A DNA stretch of 64,000 bases from Alcanivoracaceae bacterium (GTDB taxonomy: Bacteria; Pseudomonadota; Gammaproteobacteria; Pseudomonadales; Alcanivoracaceae), in contig JARGOL010000001.1 of the NCBI GenBank assembly GCA_029212745.1, forward strand, positions 415,948 through 479,947, read 5' to 3'. The notes under the pieces were generated by a model. The model made no database searches and was not told where the DNA came from. It was given only the letters and a program-made list of their open reading frames with translations. Both the position numbers and the translations under genes were made by a program. Shown one piece after another: positions 58,769 to 64,000 of the stretch; the stretch's first letter is position 1; each line of letters starts with the position of its first letter.

Positions 58769-59542
58769 ATGAGCAGGTTCCTGGCGGCAATCATCATGTG
58801 GGCAGTCAGCAGTTTTGCTTTTGCCAGCATTAATGAAAAGGTCATCGAGTTACCCAATGAGCTCGGCAGCGCGGTGCTCTACAGCAACAGCGAAGCGCGC
58901 GGGAAACAGCCCGGCATTATCGTTGTCCACGAATGGTGGGGCCTGAACGACTACGCCCGCGACCGGGCACGACAGCTGGCCAAGGCCGGCTACACCGCCA
59001 TTGCTGTCGACATGTATGGTCACGGCAAAGTGGCAGATCATCCCGACAACGCCAAGGCCTTCATGGAAAAGGCGATGGAAAACCCACAAGTGATGACTGC
59101 ACGCTTCAACGCAGCAAAGTCCATTCTCGCCGCGCAGAAACGTGTGGATGCCAAGCGCATATTCGCTGTGGGCTACTGTTTCGGTGGCGGCGTGGTGCTG
59201 AATCAGGCCCGCATGGGCAATGACCTGGCGGGGGTTGCCAGTTTCCATGGCAGTCTTGGCTCCGATATCAAGCCGGCATCCGGTGACATCAAGGCGCGGA
59301 TTCTTGTGGCACACGGCGCAGCTGACCCGTTTGTAACGCCGGATACCGTGGCCGAGTTCATGAAGGACATGATGAATGCAGGCGCGGACCTGACCTTCAT
59401 TTCCTACCAGGGCGTGAAGCACAGCTTCACCAACCCCGGCTCGACGGAAAAGGGGGAAAAATACAATCTGCCCCTGGCCTACGATGCAGCCGCCGACAAG
59501 GACAGCTGGGACGCACTGATGCGTTTCATCAAGGAGAAATAA
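58769..59542 (+). CDS. Exported dienelactone hydrolase-family protein
   Basis: 257 residues with a signal peptide (FLAAIIMWAVSSFAFA). Alpha/beta hydrolase with the Cys nucleophile in VGYCFGGGVV, Asp in HGAADPFV and His in GVKHSFTNPG, the dienelactone hydrolase triad. VHEWWGLNDYARDRA is typical. Substrate unknown. GAGGGAG precedes the ATG. Confidence 0.9.
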   Translation: MSRFLAAIIMWAVSSFAFASINEKVIELPNELGSAVLYSNSEARGKQPGIIVVHEWWGLNDYARDRARQLAKAGYTAIAVDMYGHGKVADHPDNAKAFMEKAMENPQVMTARFNAAKSILAAQKRVDAKRIFAVGYCFGGGVVLNQARMGNDLAGVASFHGSLGSDIKPASGDIKARILVAHGAADPFVTPDTVAEFMKDMMNAGADLTFISYQGVKHSFTNPGSTEKGEKYNLPLAYDAAADKDSWDALMRFIKEK

Positions 59543-59570
59543 ATAGCAGGCGCAAGAGAGCGCCGGCCCG

Positions 59571-60407
59571 CTACTGTGGTAGCCAGGCCAGAATGTGGTC
59601 CACCACCGCTTCTGGCTTGCGCGCCCAGCGGAAGTGGTCTGCCCGATCACCGATCTGGTCGGCGGTGACAACGTGCTTGCTCACCACCGCCTGCCGGAAC
59701 TTGTCTGTCACCGCCGCCATGGCCGCCTCAGGCGCATAAGGGTCATCGGCCATGCGCAATGACAGTACCGGCCCCGCGTACTGGCCAATGGCCGCATCAA
59801 AGTCCTCGTCCAGCCCCCGGGCGCTGTAGACGTTGGTGCGCGCAAGATCCAGCCAGTCATTCATGAGGGTGCGAGCCTCTCGGCCACCAAAGCCGACCCG
59901 ATGCCCCGGGTAATAGCCAAAGGTCGCATTGAGCACGGGAATCAGCCGGCACAGCATACGTAACTGGGCACCGGTCTTGCCGTGGAACGCCTTCGTCCAC
60001 GGGCTGCCACAGGCCGCCAAGATGACGCCATCGACCCGGCTGGCCAGCCTGCCGGCGGTCATGGCCGCATAGTGCCCACCCAGGCTGTGCCCCATCAGCA
60101 GGAGAGGGGCCGCCGGGGCCTTGCGCAGCACCCAGTCCATGGCCGCCGGCACGTCGTCCTCCAATGCATCACGGAACCCGAAGTCCACCCGTCGTGACGC
60201 CCGGAGATGACTGTCACCCTGCCCTCGCAGCTCCATGAGCAGCACATTGAAACCGGCGTCGTGCAGGTTCTCCGCCAGCGGCACGTAAAAGCGCGCCGCC
60301 ACGCCCAGCGCCGGCATGAAAATGATACTGGCGCGCGGCTGCTCGGCCGGAAACCAGCGTACCGGCACGGCATACCCGCTGGTGGTGTTGATCAGGTCGG
60401 TGTGCAT
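59571..60407 (-). CDS. Alpha/beta hydrolase
   Basis: 278 residues. Serine hydrolase with the nucleophile elbow LLMGHSLGGHYAAM, oxyanion region FMPALGVAARFYVPLAENL and the late His in GDRADHFRWARKPE. Substrate unknown; serine aminopeptidase/monoglyceride lipase-like. ATG at 60407 gives the natural N-terminus; the frame opens much further without similarity. Downstream of a GST gene on the same strand. Confidence 0.87.
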   Translation of the reverse strand: MHTDLINTTSGYAVPVRWFPAEQPRASIIFMPALGVAARFYVPLAENLHDAGFNVLLMELRGQGDSHLRASRRVDFGFRDALEDDVPAAMDWVLRKAPAAPLLLMGHSLGGHYAAMTAGRLASRVDGVILAACGSPWTKAFHGKTGAQLRMLCRLIPVLNATFGYYPGHRVGFGGREARTLMNDWLDLARTNVYSARGLDEDFDAAIGQYAGPVLSLRMADDPYAPEAAMAAVTDKFRQAVVSKHVVTADQIGDRADHFRWARKPEAVVDHILAWLPQ

Positions 60408-60459
60408 GGCAGGGCCCCGAACGGTCCGGATTGAAAGATGTCGCCGGCAGTGTACCCAA

Positions 60460-61209
60460 TCACCGGGCTGGCACGGAACCGCTGCGACAATCGCGATACA
60501 GAGCCCGGGCCCAGGCCAGGTCATCCTCGTGCGCATTGATCCAGTCCTGCAGGGGACGCGGCAGCTGCGCCGGCCAGGGCAGTCCGTAAGCAGCTGGCAT
60601 GAACAGCGGCGCCGCCAGCGCGGCGGCGGCAAGATCGGCCCGCGAGAACCCGTCGCCCGCCAGCCAGGGCTGCTGAGACAGCGTCGTCCTGATATCCGCC
60701 AGCGTCTGTTCGATCACCTGCCGGCTTTCCTCGGCACCCCGGTCATCAATCGCCATCAGCTTGCGCATCACCGCCTGCAGCCGCGGAAAACTGAGCTTCA
60801 GGAAGGGTCGCCACCACCAGCGCCCCTGGTGGACAAACAGGGGAATCACCAGGTCGGGCCGGTCCAGCAGGTAGTGATAGGCAAAACGCCGCACATGGAC
60901 ACCCAGGTCACGGTCCAGCCGGCTCTCCCAGTGCAGGGATGCTTCCCTGGCTGCCGGGTCTGCGGGCGTCAGCGGCCGCTCGGGGAAGCGTTCGTCAAGC
61001 CAGCTGATGATATTGGCGGAGCCCTGGACGCACTCACCCTGCAGGCACAGGATGGGCACCGAACTGCGCGGCGCCATGCCGCGCGCCGTCTTGATATGCA
61101 GGCCCGGCAGCAGGTTTTGGGCCCGCCAGGGCACCTGCTTGTAATCAAGCGCCCAGCGAACCTTCTCGCAGTAGTGGGAAATGGGGAACTGGTAGAGCAC
61201 GGCTGTCAT
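60460..61209 (-). CDS. Glutathione S-transferase family protein
   Basis: 249 residues. N-terminal thioredoxin-fold domain LYQFPISHYCEKVRWALDY with SHYCEK as the active-site region, VPILCLQGECVQGSANIISWLDE (glutathione Ser loop), then an all-helical C-terminal domain (WLAGDGFSRADLAAAALAAP). Substrate unknown. Confidence 0.9.
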   Translation of the reverse strand: MTAVLYQFPISHYCEKVRWALDYKQVPWRAQNLLPGLHIKTARGMAPRSSVPILCLQGECVQGSANIISWLDERFPERPLTPADPAAREASLHWESRLDRDLGVHVRRFAYHYLLDRPDLVIPLFVHQGRWWWRPFLKLSFPRLQAVMRKLMAIDDRGAEESRQVIEQTLADIRTTLSQQPWLAGDGFSRADLAAAALAAPLFMPAAYGLPWPAQLPRPLQDWINAHEDDLAWARALYRDCRSGSVPAR

Positions 61210-61240
61210 GGCAGGCCTCAGGGCTTGTGGACAGGAATGG

Positions 61241-61420
61241 TCAACGGGCCTCGACCTTCTGCTTGCCGCAGCGCACGCAGCGGGACACCGTGACGAGACG
61301 CCCCTGCTTCACATCGAACTGCTTGTCCTTGACGATCTGCCACTTGTGAAAACCATGCTGGCACATGCCTTTGCTGGCCTTCTTACGGGCGGGTTTCTTG
61401 AACGGCAGGATATCGGCCAT
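61241..61420 (-). CDS. Small zinc-ribbon-like protein divergent from rapA
   Basis: 59 residues from ATG 61420 after GAGGTG. Lys-rich N-terminus (FKKPARKKASKGM) followed by CQHGFHKW and, 20 residues later, CVRCGKQK. Together these supply Cys/His ligands for a zinc site. Basic composition suggests nucleic-acid binding. The frame extends upstream but no further similarity is seen. Confidence 0.75.
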   Translation of the reverse strand: MADILPFKKPARKKASKGMCQHGFHKWQIVKDKQFDVKQGRLVTVSRCVRCGKQKVEAR

Positions 61421-61535
61421 GGCACACCTCACGCGCTTATTGTGCCATCGTCTGCATTCGCTGGCATCTGCACCGTGATGGCAGCGCCCTTGTTGCGTAT
61501 AATGCCGGACCCACGCAGCAGCAGGTGCCAGACGC

Positions 61536-64000
61536 ATGTCCGAATTCGCCGTAGGCCAACGTTGGTTGAGTGAGACAGAGCCGGAGCTCGGTCTCGGCAT
61601 CGTCCAGGACATGGATTACCGTCTGGTAACGCTGTTCTTCCCCGCCAGCGACGAGGAGCGCACCTACGCGCGCCAGGCGGCACCCCTGTCACGCATGACC
61701 TACAGCGCCGGCGACACGCTGCGCACCGCTGACGGCCTGACCCTGAAAGTGGTGGAAGTGGACGAGCTGGATGGTCTGCTGTTCTACCAGGCCCACCCGC
61801 TGGACCAGCCGGATATGGTTCAGCCGCTGCCCGAGAGCCAGCTCAATCACCAGGTGGACCTCAGTGGTGCCACAGACCGCCTGTTCTCACGCCAGCTGGA
61901 CAACAACAAGTGGTTCGAGCTTCGCCATGATGCCCTGGCTGCCCGGGCGCACAGTGAGAGTTCCAGCGTGCTTGGCCTGCGTGGGCCACGCATCGACCTG
62001 ATTCCGCATCAATTGTATATCGCCCACGAGGTCGCCAGCCGCTACGCGCCGCGGGTCCTTCTGGCGGATGAGGTGGGTCTGGGAAAGACCATCGAGGCCG
62101 GCCTGGTGATCCACCAGCAACTGGTCAGCGAACGCGCGCGCCGCGTGCTGGTAGTAGTGCCCCCGGCCCTGGTGCACCAGTGGTTTGTGGAAATGGTGCG
62201 GCGCTTCAACCTGCACTTCAGCATCTTTGATGAAGACCGTCTCCAGGCCCTGCATGACCCGCGCCTCGAGCTGGCCGATCCGCTCGACGAAGCGGATGAA
62301 GAAGGCGACCCTGCAACCGCAGAGGTGCGTGCGGAGCAACCCGCCAACCCGTTCGATTCTGAACAACTGGTGCTCTGCTCCACAACCTTCCTGGCACAGT
62401 GCGACATGGATCAGCTGGCTGGCGCCGACTGGGACCTGCTGGTGGTGGATGAGGCCCATCACCTGACCTGGTCACCGCAAGGGGCCAGCATCGAGTACCA
62501 GCGCGTGGAACAGCTGGCCAACCTGGCCCGTGGCGTGCTGCTGCTCACCGCGACGCCGGAGCAACTCGGTCGGGAGAGCCATTTTGCCCGCCTGCGTCTG
62601 CTGGACCCTGACCGTTATCCGTCGCTGGAACAGTTCCTTGAAGAACAGTCCCATTATCAGGAGATTGCCGAGCTTGCCGGCCACATCCATGACGACCGTG
62701 GCTGGAGCGAGGAGATCAAGGAAGCAGCACAGAAGCACCTGCCCGACATGGAAATCGATGTCGAGGAACGCGACACCATCCTGCACGAATTGATTGATCG
62801 CGCGGGCACCGGCCGCGTGCTGTTCCGCAACACCCGCAAGAACATCAAGGGCTTCCCGGCCCGCGAGGTACACCCGGCACCGCTGGCGCTGCCAGACCAG
62901 TATCGTGGTGAACAGGACGCTGAAAGCCGGCTGTACCCGGAACGCGCCTTCCACGACGACCGCTGGTGCGAACAGGATCCGCGTGTCAGCTGGCTGACCG
63001 ATCTGCTGCGCCAGCTGCGCACCGAAAAGGTACTGGTGATATGCGCGTGGCGGGAAACCGCATCGGCACTCCAGGCCTGGCTGAACTACAAGCAGGGCAT
63101 GAGTGTCGCCATGTTCCACGAGGGCATGGACCTGATTGAACGCGACCGTGCAGCCGCCTTTTTTGCCGACCCTGTGGATGGTGCCCAGGCCCTGGTTTGC
63201 TCCGAGATCGGCAGCGAGGGGCGAAACTTCCAGTTCGCCCATCACCTGGTTATTTTTGACCTGCCCGACAATCCGGACCTGCTCGAACAACGTATCGGGC
63301 GCCTCGACCGGATCGGCCAGAACAGCACCATCAAACTGCATGTGCCCTATTTCGAGGACCATGCCCAGGCCGTGCTGTTCCACTGGTATCACCGCGGCAT
63401 GGATGCCTTCTGCCATACCAATCCGGCCGGCACCGCCATTCGCGAGCGCACCCGGGATCTGCTTGACGCGGCCCTGGCCCGGGCCGGGCAAGCAGAGGCA
63501 CTGGAGGCGCTGGTGGCACAGACCGCCGAGGTGACCAGCGAGCTGCGCGCCTTGCTGGACAGTGGCCGCGACCGTCTGCTGGAGCTGTCGTCGTTTGACG
63601 AACGCACGGCCGCGCGGTTGGTGGAACAACTGCACGACGAAGACGGACATACCCCACTGGCATTCATGGAGCATGTGTTCGAGCGTTTCGGTGTGGACAG
63701 CGAGTTCCACTCTGAAAACGCCCTGGTGCTCCGTCCCGGCGAGCAGATGCAGATGCCATTCCCGGGCCTGCCGGATGAAGGTGTCACCGTGACGGATCAC
63801 CGCGCCACAGCGCTGTCGCGGGATGACATGCAGTACCTCACCTGGGAGCACCCCATGGTGACCGGCATTCTCGACCTGCTGCTTTCCGACACCCGCGGCA
63901 AGGCCTGTGTCAGCCTGCTGAAGAACCCCCGGATCAAGGCCGGCACCCTGCTGCTTGAATGCCTGTACACCGTGGACTGTATTGCCCCGCGCGCCCTGCA
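61536..64000 (+). CDS. rapA: RNA polymerase-associated ATPase RapA (3' end beyond window)
   Basis: Swi2/Snf2 translocase that recycles stalled RNA polymerase. About 821 codons are present of roughly 950-970. N-terminal Tudor-like domain (FAVGQRWLSETEPELGLGIV), motif I LLADEVGLGKTIEAGLV, Walker B DEAHHL in LLVVDEAHHLTWS, and helicase C motifs CSEIGSEGRNFQFAHHLV and LEQRIGRLDRIGQ. ATG at 61536 gives the canonical N-terminus. Confidence 0.96.
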   Translation, partial: MSEFAVGQRWLSETEPELGLGIVQDMDYRLVTLFFPASDEERTYARQAAPLSRMTYSAGDTLRTADGLTLKVVEVDELDGLLFYQAHPLDQPDMVQPLPESQLNHQVDLSGATDRLFSRQLDNNKWFELRHDALAARAHSESSSVLGLRGPRIDLIPHQLYIAHEVASRYAPRVLLADEVGLGKTIEAGLVIHQQLVSERARRVLVVVPPALVHQWFVEMVRRFNLHFSIFDEDRLQALHDPRLELADPLDEADEEGDPATAEVRAEQPANPFDSEQLVLCSTTFLAQCDMDQLAGADWDLLVVDEAHHLTWSPQGASIEYQRVEQLANLARGVLLLTATPEQLGRESHFARLRLLDPDRYPSLEQFLEEQSHYQEIAELAGHIHDDRGWSEEIKEAAQKHLPDMEIDVEERDTILHELIDRAGTGRVLFRNTRKNIKGFPAREVHPAPLALPDQYRGEQDAESRLYPERAFHDDRWCEQDPRVSWLTDLLRQLRTEKVLVICAWRETASALQAWLNYKQGMSVAMFHEGMDLIERDRAAAFFADPVDGAQALVCSEIGSEGRNFQFAHHLVIFDLPDNPDLLEQRIGRLDRIGQNSTIKLHVPYFEDHAQAVLFHWYHRGMDAFCHTNPAGTAIRERTRDLLDAALARAGQAEALEALVAQTAEVTSELRALLDSGRDRLLELSSFDERTAARLVEQLHDEDGHTPLAFMEHVFERFGVDSEFHSENALVLRPGEQMQMPFPGLPDEGVTVTDHRATALSRDDMQYLTWEHPMVTGILDLLLSDTRGKACVSLLKNPRIKAGTLLLECLYTVDCIAPRAL

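Overview
The window is about 64 kb of GC-rich, densely coded gammaproteobacterial chromosome. Gene order is close to what I recall for Pseudomonas: hisS-ispG-rodZ-pilF-rlmN-ndk, iscS-iscR-cysE-trmJ-suhB, secF-secD-yajC-tgt-queA-tRNA-Leu, and hemA-prfA-prmC-moeB divergent from a TPR lipoprotein-lolB-ispE-tRNA-Gln-prs-rplY-pth-ychF run. An aerobic marine gammaproteobacterium near the Alcanivorax/Pseudomonas lineages is a reasonable guess, but the sequence does not name the organism.

Layout. 1-5260 (minus): hisS (cut by the window edge), ispG, rodZ, pilF, rlmN, ndk. 5261-24170 is a block sitting where iscU-iscA-hscBA-fdx would be in Pseudomonas. It holds sufBCDS-sufA-sufT (plus), a six-gene Dlt-like envelope acylation operon headed by a sulfotransferase (plus), an orphan ectB (minus), a frameshifted YtjA/DUF1328 gene, two tandem acidic lipoproteins, and a DAB inorganic-carbon uptake operon (dabB-dabA) divergent from a LysR regulator. 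24173-28007 (minus): sufE, iscS, iscR, cysE, trmJ. Then suhB (plus), a large unknown lipoprotein, a YdcH protein, a DksA-type zinc finger protein, a receiver-like protein and YqhA. 33339-38766: secF-secD-yajC-tgt-queA. 38875-40608: tRNA-Leu, an RDD protein and a YHYH protein. 40588-51880: translation, haem, isoprenoid and nucleotide housekeeping genes with tRNA-Gln and tRNA-Met. 52009-64000: redox proteins, a MASE1 hybrid histidine kinase, a MASE1-GGDEF-EAL protein, hydrolases, a GST, a small zinc-ribbon protein and rapA (cut by the edge).

Two linked stories stand out. First, Fe-S assembly has been rewired. The isc locus keeps iscR and iscS, but iscU and the chaperones are absent from it, iscS lacks the C-terminal tail that docks IscU, sufE follows iscS, and a complete SUF scaffold operon lies in the same interval. 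IscR type 1-like boxes lie before both iscR and sufB, so one regulator probably controls both arms. Second, 11521-16289 encodes a carrier protein, a DltA-like adenylating enzyme, an SGNH protein, an MBOAT and a 38-residue membrane peptide ending in a DltX-like Tyr-Asn-Ala-Phe. Together with a leading sulfotransferase they look like a Gram-negative aminoacyl-ester modification system for an envelope or extracellular polymer.
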